Shown piece by piece: positions 26,968-35,643 of a stretch of 57,442 nucleotides of DNA. The position numbers were made by a program, and so were the translations under genes. The notes beneath the pieces were generated by a model. It was not told the origin of the DNA. It ran no database searches and saw only the letters and a program-made list of their open reading frames with translations. Numbering within the stretch: the stretch's first letter is position 1; every line of letters begins with the position of its first letter. The DNA is from Streptomyces pseudogriseolus (GTDB taxonomy: Bacteria > Actinomycetota > Actinomycetes > Streptomycetales > Streptomycetaceae). The stretch covers positions 1 through 57,442 of the forward strand of contig MUNG01000016.1 of assembly GCA_002154585.1 (NCBI GenBank), written 5' to 3'.

Positions 26968-27797
26968 CCCAGCAGCGCGACCAGTTCCTCCGGGGTGCGG
27001 GGAGCCGGGGCCGTGTCGTCGGCGGCCGGGCCCCGCGCCCGCAGGAACAGGCTCGCCGCCACGCCCCACGGGAGTCTGAGGCCCGCCGCCGTGAGGAGGT
27101 CCCGGCGGGACAGCGTCTCCTCCGCCGGTCCCGTATGGGCGCCCAAGGGGGTCAGGAGTGCCGCGTCGTCCGCCCAGCGCAGGGCGAGGTCCACGTCGTG
27201 CGTGGCCATCACCACCGTCGTGCCGGCGGCCCGCAGACCGTCGAGGGTGGCAAGCAGCCGCTCCTGTCCGTCCGGGTCGAGACCCGCCGTCGGCTCGTCC
27301 AGGATCAGCACCCGCGGCCGCATCGCGACCGCTCCCGCGATCGCCGTCCGCTTGCGCTGCCCGTACGACAGCAGATGCGTGGGCCGGTCGGCGAGCGCGG
27401 CGATGTCCAGCGCCTCCAGCGCCTCCGCGACCCGCGCGCGCACCTCCGTGTCGGGCAGCCCGAGGTTCAGCGGCCCGAACGACACGTCCTGCTCCACGGA
27501 CGCGGCGAACAGCTGGTCGTCGGGGTCCTGCACCACCAACTGCACGGTGGTCCGCAGCGCCGTCAGCCCCTTCCGGTCGTGCCGCACCGCACGGCCCGAC
27601 AGCAGCAACTCCCCGCTCTGCGGCCGCAGTCCGCCGCTCAGCAGCCGCATCAGCGTCGTCTTGCCGCTGCCGTTGCGCCCCAGCAGGGCCAGCGCCCGCC
27701 CCTCGCGCACCTCGAAGTCGAGCCCGGTGAACACCGGCGGCCCGTCCTCGTACGCGAACGACACACCCCGCAGGGCGACCAGCACGGACTCGCTCAC
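26946..27797 (-). CDS. cbiO: Cobalt ECF transporter ATP-binding protein CbiO
   Basis: The ABC ATPase of the CbiMNQO energy-coupling-factor importer, 283 residues. Walker A is LLGRNGSGKTTL, the Q-loop region VVQDPDDQLFAASV, the signature LLSYGQRKRTAIAG, Walker B VLILDEPTAGLDPDGQ and the H-loop ATHDVDLAL. The GTG start at 27797 overlaps the cbiQ stop (GTGA). A C-terminal tail of about 60 residues follows the domain. The operon order on the minus strand is cbiM, cbiN, cbiQ, cbiO under a cobalamin riboswitch. Confidence 0.9.
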   Translation of the reverse strand: MSESVLVALRGVSFAYEDGPPVFTGLDFEVREGRALALLGRNGSGKTTLMRLLSGGLRPQSGELLLSGRAVRHDRKGLTALRTTVQLVVQDPDDQLFAASVEQDVSFGPLNLGLPDTEVRARVAEALEALDIAALADRPTHLLSYGQRKRTAIAGAVAMRPRVLILDEPTAGLDPDGQERLLATLDGLRAAGTTVVMATHDVDLALRWADDAALLTPLGAHTGPAEETLSRRDLLTAAGLRLPWGVAASLFLRARGPAADDTAPAPRTPEELVALLGQQPPQL

Positions 27798-28543
27798 GAC
27801 AGGGGCCTTTCCAGGACGAAGGTGAGGGCGGCCAGCGCCGCCAGAAGCGCCCCGCTCGCCGCCGTGAACCGGGCGGACACCCGGGCCTCGGGCACCAGCA
27901 CGCGCAGGGTGCCGTCGTAGCCGCGGCCCGCGAGCCCGGTCTGGAGCCGCGCCGCCCGGTCGAAGGACCGGACGAACGCGGTCGCGCCGAGCCCGCCGAG
28001 CGAACGCCAGGTCGCCGCCCGGGTGGTGTGCCCGAGCCGCGCCGCCTGCGCCCGGTGCACCCGGCGCACCGAGTCCAGCAGCAGGAAGCTCATCCGGTAC
28101 GTCACGAGCGCCACGTCCACCAGAGGCGCGGGCACCCCGGCGCGCACCAGGCGTGGCAGCAGGTCCGACATCGGGGTGGTGAAGGCGAACAGCAGCACGC
28201 CCAGCGACGCCGCCGAGGTGCGCAGCAGCAACTCCCCGGCGCGCGGCGGCCCGTCCTCGGCCCAGGACACGAACCCGCCCGGACCGCCCACCCGCACCAG
28301 CAGCGTCAGCGCGCCGGTGACGCAGAAGCCCAGCGGCACCCGGTAGGCCCGCCACAGCCGCCGGGCCGGCACCCCCGCCGGGCCGAGCAGCAGCACCACC
28401 GCGGTGACCAGCACCAGGGCCGCGCCCGGCCACGCGGGCAGCGAGATCGCGAGGACGGTGAGACCGAGGCCGAGGGCGGCCTTGTCCACCGGATGACGGC
28501 GGCGCCAGCGGCTGCTGTGCGCCGCCGCGTCGATCGGCAGCAC
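27794..28543 (-). CDS. cbiQ: Cobalt ECF transporter permease CbiQ
   Basis: The EcfT-type transmembrane subunit, 249 residues. The start is the GTG at 28543 (VLPIDAAAHSSRWRRRHPVD), seven bases after the cbiN stop; a longer frame to 28630 would overlap cbiN. Membrane helices appear at LGLGLTVLAISLP, ALVLVTAVVLLLG and TSAASLGVLLFAF. The cytoplasmic coupling motifs are near RSFDRAARLQTGLAGRGYDG, with the family Ala-Arg-Gly type signature. Confidence 0.88.
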   Translation of the reverse strand: MLPIDAAAHSSRWRRRHPVDKAALGLGLTVLAISLPAWPGAALVLVTAVVLLLGPAGVPARRLWRAYRVPLGFCVTGALTLLVRVGGPGGFVSWAEDGPPRAGELLLRTSAASLGVLLFAFTTPMSDLLPRLVRAGVPAPLVDVALVTYRMSFLLLDSVRRVHRAQAARLGHTTRAATWRSLGGLGATAFVRSFDRAARLQTGLAGRGYDGTLRVLVPEARVSARFTAASGALLAALAALTFVLERPLS

Positions 28544-28550
28544 GGACCCG

Positions 28551-28967
28551 TCAGTCCCGTCCGTCGCCCGTGCCGGCGGACGCGCCCGCGTCCATGCCCG
28601 CGTCGCCCGCGTCGGCGGTGTCCACCGCATCCGCCGCGCACGCGTCCTCCGCCGCCCGCTCCCGGGTCCGCGCCTCGCCCTGCCGGCGTCCGCGTCGCAG
28701 CCCGAAGTAGTACGCGAGGACGCCCGCCCCGATCGCGGCCTGGAGGGCGAACAGCGCCGACTCGATCTCCCCTGAGGGGGGTTCGTACAGCGGCGAGAAC
28801 CACGGCTCGTAGTCCGGGTCGATCTCGGTGATCGCGGTCTCCGCCTCGCCGTCCGCCCCGGCGAACGGCTCCTCCTTGTGGTCGCCGAGCCCGAACGCCA
28901 GCGGGACCACGGCGAGGGCGGCGACGAGCAGCAGGAGCAGCGAGTTGATCTTCGCGTTGCGGCTCAT
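28551..28967 (-). CDS. cbiN: Cobalt transport protein CbiN
   Basis: The small accessory subunit of the cobalt ECF system, 138 residues. There are two membrane helices, [20 protein letters not shown] and the later [20 protein letters not shown], with an acidic external loop ([20 protein letters not shown]) between. The C-terminal 40 residues are low-complexity Ala/Asp/Gly. The ATG at 28967 overlaps the cbiM stop. Confidence 0.88.
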   Translation of the reverse strand: MSRNAKINSLLLLLVAALAVVPLAFGLGDHKEEPFAGADGEAETAITEIDPDYEPWFSPLYEPPSGEIESALFALQAAIGAGVLAYYFGLRRGRRQGEARTRERAAEDACAADAVDTADAGDAGMDAGASAGTGDGRD

Positions 28968-29683
28968 CGGGCCACCGCCTGGGCCGACTCGGCCGACTCG
29001 GCCCGCTTCTTCCCGGCCGCCGAGGCGACCAGCACCCCGAGCCGGGTCAGCTCGCCCTTGCTGGACTGCACCAGCAGCCGCATCACCAGCACGGTCAGCA
29101 GCCCCTCGCTGACGGCGAGCGGGATCTGCGTGACGGCGAAGATGGAGCCGAACTTGCCGAGCGCGCCCAGGAATCCGCTGCCCGGGTCGGGGAACGCCAG
29201 CGCCAGCTGCACGCTCGTCACGCAGTACGTCGACAGGTCGGCGACGAACGCGGCGCAGAACACCGCGCCCATCAGCGGCAGGTCGTACCGGCGCAGCAGC
29301 CGGTAGACGGCGTATCCGGCCCAGGGGCCGACGATCGCCATGGAGAAGACGTTCGCGCCGAGCGTGGTGAGCCCGCCGTGGGCGAGCAGCAGCGCCTGGA
29401 ACAGCAGGGTGATGGTCCCGAGCACCGCCATGACCGGCGGCCGGAACAGGATCGCGCCCAGCCCGGTGCCGGTGGGGTGGGAACAACTTCCTGTCACCGA
29501 GGGGAGTTTCAGCGCGGACAGGACGAACGTGAACGCGCCGGACGCGCCCAGCAGGAGTGTGCTCTCGGGATGTTCTCTCACGTCGCGGACGAGCGACCGG
29601 GCTCCGTGGACGACGAACGGCGCCGATGCGACGCCCCAGGCGACCGCGTGCGCCGGAGGCAGGAAACCCTCGGCTATGTGCAT
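28964..29683 (-). CDS. cbiM: Cobalt ECF transporter substrate-specificity subunit CbiM
   Basis: The metal-binding membrane subunit, 239 residues. The protein begins with the invariant MHI ([17 protein letters not shown]), whose N-terminal amine and His coordinate the metal. The family segments [19 protein letters not shown] and [19 protein letters not shown] are present. It is the first gene of the operon, preceded by the cobalamin riboswitch. Cobalt is favoured over nickel because of the riboswitch. Confidence 0.92.
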   Translation of the reverse strand: MHIAEGFLPPAHAVAWGVASAPFVVHGARSLVRDVREHPESTLLLGASGAFTFVLSALKLPSVTGSCSHPTGTGLGAILFRPPVMAVLGTITLLFQALLLAHGGLTTLGANVFSMAIVGPWAGYAVYRLLRRYDLPLMGAVFCAAFVADLSTYCVTSVQLALAFPDPGSGFLGALGKFGSIFAVTQIPLAVSEGLLTVLVMRLLVQSSKGELTRLGVLVASAAGKKRAESAESAQAVAR

Positions 29684-29730
29684 GGCTCAGCAGACCCTCT
29701 CCAGCACCTCGTGGATGGTTGACGCGCCTT

Positions 29731-29905
29731 GGCCGGTCTCCTGGCTGACGGGTACCACCGCCCGTGCTCCGCCTTCCCGGGTCCCGAGGGACCCAGTGGC
29801 CGTCCGTGAGGACTGGAGCCGGACTTCCCGATCACAGTGGCGAGGGCCGCACCGGTATCGCACCGATTTCCCGTCACCAAGGCGTGGTGACAGTAGTCCC
29901 CGTGG
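29731..29905 (-). promoter_or_regulatory. Cobalamin riboswitch upstream of cbiM
   Basis: Read on the minus strand, the region shows the conserved core in order: GGGAAATCGGTGCGATACCG, then GCGGCCCTCGCCACTGTGAT, then a GGGAAGTCCGG segment, a variable stem, and the B12 box AGCCAGGAGACCGGCC ending at 29731. Binding of adenosylcobalamin should reduce expression of cbiMNQO. The gap from 29684 to 29730 holds the cbiM ribosome binding site. Confidence 0.92.
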
Positions 29906-30047
29906 CGGCCCGGTGACAAGCGCCGACGGGGGCGCGCGGAGGGCGCCCGGCAGCTCGCGACCCGGCGCACACCTGCGCCTTCGGGTCGGTGGGCCCAGTC
30001 GTGCTCGAACGGGTGACTGAGGGGCCGCCGTCCTGGGCAGTGTCCTG

Positions 30048-30064
30048 CTGCAATTAATATGCAA
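30048..30064. promoter_or_regulatory. Nur-type box upstream of nikA
   Basis: CTGCAA-TTAAT-ATGCAA matches the TTGCAA-N5-TTGCAA box known for the nickel regulator Nur of Streptomyces coelicolor, with one mismatch per half. It lies 34 bases before the nikA start in an AT-rich patch. Nickel-bound Nur should repress the operon. Confidence 0.72.
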
Positions 30065-30098
30065 CAGCGATTTTCAGGCAAGAGGGATGTGAGGTTCA

Positions 30099-31691
30099 AT
30101 GACGACCCGACTGATACGCGGCGCCGCCGCCGCGCTGGCGACGGCCGCGGCGGTCTCCGCCTGCTCCGCGCCGGGCGGCTCCGGCACCACGGACGGCGCG
30201 GCCGCGGCCGAGTCCGTCGTGATCGGCGTCTCCTCCGAGCCCGACACCCTCAGCCCGCTCCTCGGCTACGGCAAGGACGGCAACTCCAAGCTGTTCGACG
30301 GCCTCCTCGCCCGCACCGCCGACATGACCCTGAAACCCGCCCTGGCCACGGCACTTCCGCGGATCACGGACGGCGGACGCACCTACACGTACACCCTGCG
30401 CGAGGGCGTGAAGTTCAGCGACGGCAAGCCGCTGACCGCGCGGGACGTCGTCTTCACGTACCGCACGATCCTCGACGACGACACCAACAACACCGCCAAG
30501 AGCGAACTCGCGGCCGTCAAGGACGTCCGGGCGGTGGGCGACGACACGGTGGTCTTCACCCTCCACCACCCCTACGCGCCGTTCGCCGCCCGCACGGTGC
30601 TGCCGATCGTCCCCGAGCACGTCGCAGGCAAGCAGGACCCCAACACCGGCCCCTTCAACACCGAGCCCGTCGGCACCGGACCGTACGTCCTCACCGACTG
30701 GCGCAAGGGCGAGAAGCTCACCTTCAAGGCCAACCCGCACTACTGGGGCGGCGCCCCGAAGGTGAAGAAACTCACCATGGCGATCGTCGCCGACGACGAC
30801 GTCCGCGCCACCCGGCTCCGCTCGGGCGACCTCGACGGCGCCGTCCTCCCGCCCAACCTCGCCGCCACCTTCAAGAGCGACGACGACAAGAAGACGTACC
30901 GGGCCACCTCCTACGACTTCCGGGCCGTCACCCTCCCCAGCGGCAACCCCGTCACCGGCGACACCGCGATCCGCCGCGCCCTCGACCTCGCCGTCGACCG
31001 GCAGGCCATGGTCGACAAGATCCTCGACGGCGCCGGCCGCCCGGCCTACGGGCCGCTGCCCGTCGACGACCCCTGGTTCGCGAAGGACGTCGAGCGGAAA
31101 CAGGACCTCGCCGAGGCCGGCCGCGTTCTCGACGCCGCCGGCTGGACGAAGGGCGAGGACGGCATCCGCGCCAAGGACGGCCGCCCCGCCCGCTTCACCC
31201 TGTACTACCCCTCCGGCGACAAGGTCCGCCAGGACCACGCCCTCGCCTACGCGTCCGACGCCAAGAAGGCCGGCATCGACGTGCGCGTGGAAAGCGCCAC
31301 CTGGGAGGTCATCGAGCCGCGCATGAAGCACGACGCCGTCCTCGCCGGCTTCGGCAGCACCGGCGACCCCGACTTCGGCCTCTACACGCTCCTGCACTCC
31401 TCCCTCGCCGGCGACGGCTTCAACAACATGGCCCACTACGACAACCCGGCCGTCGACCGGGCCCTGGAGACCGGCCGCCGCACCCAGGACCCCGCCGGCC
31501 GCGAGGCCGCCTACGACGCCCTCCAGCGCGCCCTCGTCAAGGACCCCGGCTACACCTTCCTCACCCACATCGACCACCTGTACGTGCTTGCCGACCGCTG
31601 GAAGGGCCTCACCACCCAGGTGGAGCCCCACGAGCACGGCTTCGCCGCAGGGCCCTGGTGGAACGTCGAGGACTGGCAGCCCGCGGCATGA
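30099..31691 (+). CDS. nikA: Nickel ABC transporter substrate-binding lipoprotein
   Basis: A family 5 (peptide/nickel) solute-binding protein of 530 residues. The lipoprotein signal has the lipobox VSAC at Cys22 and the mature chain is membrane-anchored. Family marks are VVIGVSSEPDTLSPL near the N-terminus, YTYTLREGVKFSDGKPLTA, VGTGPYVLTDW and the AIRRALDLAVDRQAM segment. Nickel is inferred from the Nur-type box upstream and the five-gene nikABCDE order; a peptide substrate cannot be excluded from the protein alone. The stop overlaps nikB (ATGA). The ribosome binding site is GTGAGG. Confidence 0.85.
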   Translation: MTTRLIRGAAAALATAAAVSACSAPGGSGTTDGAAAAESVVIGVSSEPDTLSPLLGYGKDGNSKLFDGLLARTADMTLKPALATALPRITDGGRTYTYTLREGVKFSDGKPLTARDVVFTYRTILDDDTNNTAKSELAAVKDVRAVGDDTVVFTLHHPYAPFAARTVLPIVPEHVAGKQDPNTGPFNTEPVGTGPYVLTDWRKGEKLTFKANPHYWGGAPKVKKLTMAIVADDDVRATRLRSGDLDGAVLPPNLAATFKSDDDKKTYRATSYDFRAVTLPSGNPVTGDTAIRRALDLAVDRQAMVDKILDGAGRPAYGPLPVDDPWFAKDVERKQDLAEAGRVLDAAGWTKGEDGIRAKDGRPARFTLYYPSGDKVRQDHALAYASDAKKAGIDVRVESATWEVIEPRMKHDAVLAGFGSTGDPDFGLYTLLHSSLAGDGFNNMAHYDNPAVDRALETGRRTQDPAGREAAYDALQRALVKDPGYTFLTHIDHLYVLADRWKGLTTQVEPHEHGFAAGPWWNVEDWQPAA

Positions 31692-32680
31692 CCCACGCCC
31701 CCTGGCGAGCGATGGCACGGCTCACGGCGCGCCGCGCGCTGTACGCCGTGCCGGTGCTCCTCGTCGTCACCTTCGGCGTGTTCGCCGTCGCCGCCGCGTC
31801 CCCCTTCGACCCGGTGAAGGCGTACGCGGGCACCGCCGCCCTCGGCGCCGACCAGGACACCCTGGACCGGCTGCGGGAGAACCTCGGCGTGGACCGGCCG
31901 TTCACCGCCCGCTGGTGGGACTGGCTCACCTCCGCCCTCGGCGGCGACCTCGGCCACTCCACGGTGATGCGCCAGCCGGTCGCCGAGGTCATCGGCGAAC
32001 GCCTGCTGTGGTCCACGCTGCTGTGCGCCGTCGCGTTCGCCGCGGCCGTGCTGCTCGGGACGGTGCTCGGCGTGCTCGCGGCCCGCCGACCCGGCTCGTT
32101 CACGGACCGCGCGGTCACCTCCGCCGCGTACGTCCTGGAGGCCGCCCCGGTCTTCTGGATCGCGCTGCTCGCCGTCTGGCTGTTCGCGCTCCGGCTGGAC
32201 GTCCTCCCGGCGGGCGGCCTCACCGACACGGGCAGCGACCGCGTCACGTTCGGCGGCCTGGTCCAGCACCTGGTCCTCCCTGCCGGCGTCCTCGCCGTCT
32301 CCCAGCTGCCCTGGTTCACCCTGTACGTCCGCCAGGGCGTCGGGGACGCCCTCATGGAGGACCCCGTACGCGGGGCGAGGGCGCGCGGCGTCGGCGAACG
32401 CACCGTGCTGCTCGGCCACGCCCTGCGCTCCGGGCTGCTGCCGGTGCTCACGCTCATCGGCTCCCGGGTGCCGGAACTCATCACCGGGGCGCTGCTCGTG
32501 GAGACCGTCTTCAGCTGGCCCGGCATCGCCTCGGCCACGGTGGAGGCCGCCACGGCGGTCGACTTCCCGCTGCTGGCCGCGCTGACCACCCTCGCCACCG
32601 CCGCCGTCCTCGCCGGCAACCTGCTCGCCGACCTGCTCTACGGGCTGGTCGACCCGAGGGTGAAGCTGGAGGAGATGTGA
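31688..32680 (+). CDS. nikB: Nickel ABC transporter permease NikB
   Basis: A 330-residue DppB/NikB-type permease. The N-terminal helix RRALYAVPVLLVVTFGVFAV is followed by the usual long external loop with RLRENLGVDRPF and GDLGHSTVMRQPV. Four to five further helices follow, with the EAA-type loop RGARARGVGERTVLLGHALR that contacts the ATPases. It is coupled at both ends by 4-base overlaps. Confidence 0.88.
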   Translation: MTHAPWRAMARLTARRALYAVPVLLVVTFGVFAVAAASPFDPVKAYAGTAALGADQDTLDRLRENLGVDRPFTARWWDWLTSALGGDLGHSTVMRQPVAEVIGERLLWSTLLCAVAFAAAVLLGTVLGVLAARRPGSFTDRAVTSAAYVLEAAPVFWIALLAVWLFALRLDVLPAGGLTDTGSDRVTFGGLVQHLVLPAGVLAVSQLPWFTLYVRQGVGDALMEDPVRGARARGVGERTVLLGHALRSGLLPVLTLIGSRVPELITGALLVETVFSWPGIASATVEAATAVDFPLLAALTTLATAAVLAGNLLADLLYGLVDPRVKLEEM

Positions 32681-33576
32681 CGTCCGACGTCGACGCGGCG
32701 GCCGTGAAGCCGGCCGCCCCCGTGTGGCGGGCGCACGGGGGCGCGCGCCGCTCCACGCACGCCCTGCGGCTGCGCGTGTCCGCCGCCCTGGTCGCCGTGA
32801 CCGTGCTCGCCGTCCTGCTCGTCCCGCCGCTGGTCCAGCTCGACCAGCAGGCCGTCGACCTGGCCGCCAAGCTCGAACCGCCCAGCTGGGCGCACCCGTT
32901 CGGCACCGACGACGTCGGCCGCGACCTGCTGCTGCGCTGCGTCTACGGGCTGCGGGTGTCGCTGCTGGTGGGCGTGGTGGCCGCGCTCACCGCCACGGTG
33001 ATCGGCACCGCCGTGGGGGCTGCCGCCGGCGCCCTCGGCGGCCGGGCCGACCGCCTGGTGATGCGGTTGGTCGACACCCTGTCGTCGGTGCCGCACCTGC
33101 TGCTCGGCATCTTCATCGTGGCCATGTTCCGGCCGGGCGTCTGGCCGGTGGTGATCTCCGTCGCCCTCACGCACTGGCTGTCCACCGCGCGCATCGTCCG
33201 CGCGGAGGTGCTGTCGCTGCGGTCCCGGCCGTTCGTCGACGCGGCCGTGTCCGGCGGTTCCAGCCGGTGGCGGGTGACCGTACGGCACCTGCTGCCGGGC
33301 GTGCTGCCGCAGGCGGGCCTCGCCGCCGTGCTGATGGTGCCGCACGCCATGTGGCACGAGTCGGCCCTGTCCTTCCTGGGCCTGGGCCTGCCCACCCACA
33401 CCGCGAGCCTCGGCACCCTCATCCAGAGCGCCCGCGGCTCCCTCCTGGCCGGCCAGTGGTGGCCCACCCTGTTCCCCGGCCTGTTCCTCATCGTCCCCAC
33501 CCTCGCGGTCGCCGGCCTGGCGGGCGCCTGGCGCGAACGGATCAATCCCCGCCGCCGATCGGAGCTGATGCTGTGA
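32677..33576 (+). CDS. nikC: Nickel ABC transporter permease NikC
   Basis: A 299-residue DppC/NikC-type permease starting at the GTG at 32677. The family segment WAHPFGTDDVGRDLLLRCVYGLRVSL follows the first helix. SVPHLLLGIFIVAM and the EAA loop FVDAAVSGGSSRWRVTVRHL are also present, then ESALSFLGLGLP. The GTGA overlaps at both ends show tight coupling with nikB and nikD. Confidence 0.88.
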   Translation: MTSDVDAAAVKPAAPVWRAHGGARRSTHALRLRVSAALVAVTVLAVLLVPPLVQLDQQAVDLAAKLEPPSWAHPFGTDDVGRDLLLRCVYGLRVSLLVGVVAALTATVIGTAVGAAAGALGGRADRLVMRLVDTLSSVPHLLLGIFIVAMFRPGVWPVVISVALTHWLSTARIVRAEVLSLRSRPFVDAAVSGGSSRWRVTVRHLLPGVLPQAGLAAVLMVPHAMWHESALSFLGLGLPTHTASLGTLIQSARGSLLAGQWWPTLFPGLFLIVPTLAVAGLAGAWRERINPRRRSELML

Positions 33577-34952
33577 CCGCGAAGGACGCGACGTGGAGGC
33601 CGGCGTCGCCGGCGCCCTCTCCGGCGGGCGGGGGCGACGCCGCTTCCGCCCCGCCGGGGGGTCAGCCGGTGTCGGCGGCGAGGGGCGACAGCGAGCCGGC
33701 GGGGACGGGGACGGCCTCGGCGGCCGGGGCGCCTGCGGCTGCGCCGAGCGGGGCGGCTGCGCCTGCGCCGAGCGGGACGGCTGTGTCGACCGGGACGCCT
33801 GGGTTGCCCGCGCCCGCGTCGGCAGCCGAGGCGCCCGGCGCCTCCGCCGTGTCGGCGCCCGGAGCCGAGCGCTCCCGACCCGCGCCGACCGGGCCGCTCG
33901 CGCCTACAGCCGAGGCGCCTGGCGCCTCCGACATATCGGCGCCCGGCGTCGATTCGACCCGCCCCGCGCCCGTCCTCTCCGTGCGTGACCTCTCCGTCCG
34001 TTTCCTGCTTCCCGGAGGGCGTCGGATCGCCGCCGTGTCGGGGGCGTCGTTCGATGTCGCGCCGGGGGAGTGTCTCGCGCTCATCGGGGAGAGCGGGTGC
34101 GGCAAGTCCGTGCTGGCGTCCGCCCTGCTCGGGCTGCTCCCGGCCAACGCGCGGACCGCCGGCCACGCCCACCTGGGCGGTCTCGACCTGCTCACCGCCG
34201 GTGAACGCACCCTCGCCCGCACCGTACGCGGCCGCCGCGTGGGTCTGGTCCCGCAGTCCCCTGCGGCCCATCTCACCCCGGTGCGGACGATCCGCTCGCA
34301 CCTCGAGGAGACGGTCGCCCACCTCACCGGCGTACGCGGCCGTGCCGCCCGCCGCGCGGCCGCCGAACAGGCGGCGCACCGCACCGAGTTCCCCCTGGAC
34401 CACCTCGACCGGCACCCGCACGAGCTGTCCGGCGGGCTGGCCCAGCGCGCCGCGACCGCCCTCGCGCTGGTCGGTGACGCCCCGCTGCTGCTCGCGGACG
34501 AGCCGACCACCGGCCTGGACCGGGACCTGGTGGACCGCACGGTCGACGAACTGCGCCGGCACGTGGACGACGGCCACGCCCTGCTGATGATCACGCACGA
34601 TCTGACCGCCGCCGAACGCATCGCCGACCGCGTCGCGGTCATGTACGCGGGCCGCATCGTCGAACTCACCGACGCGGCCCGCTTCTTCGGCACCCCGGGC
34701 CCCCGGCACCCGTACAGCCGGGGCCTGCTGGAGGCCCTCCCCGAGCGGTCCTTCACACCCGTCCCCGGCCTGCCCCCCGAACTGGGCAGCCTCCCCGAGG
34801 GCTGCGCCTTCGCCCCCCGCTGCGACCGCGCCACGGACGCCTGCGCGGCCCTCCCGCCGTTCGAGCACACCGTCGCCTGCCACCACCCGGTGACGGCGAC
34901 CCCCGCCGACACCCCGACTGCGGCCCGCACCCCGGAGGACACCCGTGCTTGA
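33573..34952 (+). CDS. nikD: Nickel ABC transporter ATPase NikD with long N-terminal extension
   Basis: A 459-residue oligopeptide/nickel-type ABC ATPase. The ABC domain starts only at about residue 134 (VLSVRDLSVRF). Walker A is IGESGCGKSVLASALLG, the signature HELSGGLAQRAATALAL, Walker B LLLADEPTTGLD and the H-loop MITHDLTAAE. The C-terminal oligopeptide-transporter tail CAFAPRCDRATDAC carries clustered Cys residues. The first 130 residues are Ala/Pro/Gly/Ser-rich, without a domain, and contain a near-perfect 40-base duplication. The GTGA overlap with nikC supports the far-upstream start. Otherwise a late start near residue 130 would give the usual length. Confidence 0.85.
   Translation: MTAKDATWRPASPAPSPAGGGDAASAPPGGQPVSAARGDSEPAGTGTASAAGAPAAAPSGAAAPAPSGTAVSTGTPGLPAPASAAEAPGASAVSAPGAERSRPAPTGPLAPTAEAPGASDISAPGVDSTRPAPVLSVRDLSVRFLLPGGRRIAAVSGASFDVAPGECLALIGESGCGKSVLASALLGLLPANARTAGHAHLGGLDLLTAGERTLARTVRGRRVGLVPQSPAAHLTPVRTIRSHLEETVAHLTGVRGRAARRAAAEQAAHRTEFPLDHLDRHPHELSGGLAQRAATALALVGDAPLLLADEPTTGLDRDLVDRTVDELRRHVDDGHALLMITHDLTAAERIADRVAVMYAGRIVELTDAARFFGTPGPRHPYSRGLLEALPERSFTPVPGLPPELGSLPEGCAFAPRCDRATDACAALPPFEHTVACHHPVTATPADTPTAARTPEDTRA
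33823..33946 (+). repeat. Duplicated 40-base unit in the nikD 5' region
   Basis: The units 33823-33862 and 33907-33946 differ at few positions and lie 84 bases (28 codons) apart, so both are read in the same frame (AEAPGASAVSAPG and AEAPGASDISAPG). Confidence 0.7.
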
Positions 34953-35604
34953 GCTGCGCGCCGTCACCGCCGGCTACGACCGCCGCGCCCCCGTGGTCCG
35001 CGACGCGAACCTCACCGTCGCGCCGGGCGAGGCGGTCGGCCTGCTCGGTCCGAGCGGCTGCGGAAAGTCCACTCTCGCCCGGGTCGCGGCCCTGCTGCAC
35101 CGCCCCGACGCCGGCGAGATCGTCCTCGACGGCACACCCGTCCGCGGCTTCCGGCACCGCGCCCCGAGGGAGCAGCGCACCGCGATCGGCGTGGTCTTCC
35201 AGCAGCCGCGCCTCGCCGCCGACCCCCGGCTGCGCCTCGCCGACCTGATCGCGGAACCCCTGCGGGCGACGGGCCGGCGCGCCTCGGCCGCCGACCGCGT
35301 GGCGGGACTGGCCGACACCGTGGGCCTCACCCCGGACCTGCTCGGCCGCCGCCCCCACGAGGTGAGCGACGGCCAGCTGCAACGCGCTTGCCTGGCACGG
35401 GCGTTGGCACTGCACCCGCGCTGGCTGGTGTGCGACGAGATGACGGCGATGCTCGACGCGTCGACCACGGCCGCGCTGGTGCGGGTCGTGGAGGACTACC
35501 GCGCGTCGACGGGCGCGGGCCTGCTGTCGGTCGGCCACGACCGCACCCTGCTGAACCGCTGGTGCGACCGTACGGTCCCGTGGGAGGCGGTGGCCGCGAG
35601 CTGA
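34945..35604 (+). CDS. nikE: Nickel ABC transporter ATPase NikE
   Basis: The second ATPase, 219 residues, starting at the GTG at 34945 and overlapping nikD by eight bases. Walker A is LLGPSGCGKSTLARV, the Q-loop region VVFQQPRLAADPRLRLADLI, the signature HEVSDGQLQRACLARAL, Walker B WLVCDEMTAMLDAS and the H-loop SVGHDRTLL. The signature has SDGQ instead of SGGQ, and Walker B lacks the Pro of DEPT. It is shorter than usual NikE because the C-terminal tail is missing. The operon ends with a short tandem repeat at 35622-35641 before the convergent lipoprotein gene. Confidence 0.87.
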   Translation: MLELRAVTAGYDRRAPVVRDANLTVAPGEAVGLLGPSGCGKSTLARVAALLHRPDAGEIVLDGTPVRGFRHRAPREQRTAIGVVFQQPRLAADPRLRLADLIAEPLRATGRRASAADRVAGLADTVGLTPDLLGRRPHEVSDGQLQRACLARALALHPRWLVCDEMTAMLDASTTAALVRVVEDYRASTGAGLLSVGHDRTLLNRWCDRTVPWEAVAAS

Positions 35605-35643
35605 GCCCACGGCCCCCGCCCCCTCAGGGCGCCTCAGGGCGCC

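Noticed and set aside
29674..30099. Minus-strand open frames of 125-141 codons between cbiM and nikA
   Set aside because: They cover the cobalamin riboswitch, whose conserved RNA elements explain the sequence.
35622..35641. Tandem CCTCAGGGCG duplication after nikE as a regulatory element
   Set aside because: Two copies of 10 bases in a convergent gap with no palindrome; too little to claim a function.
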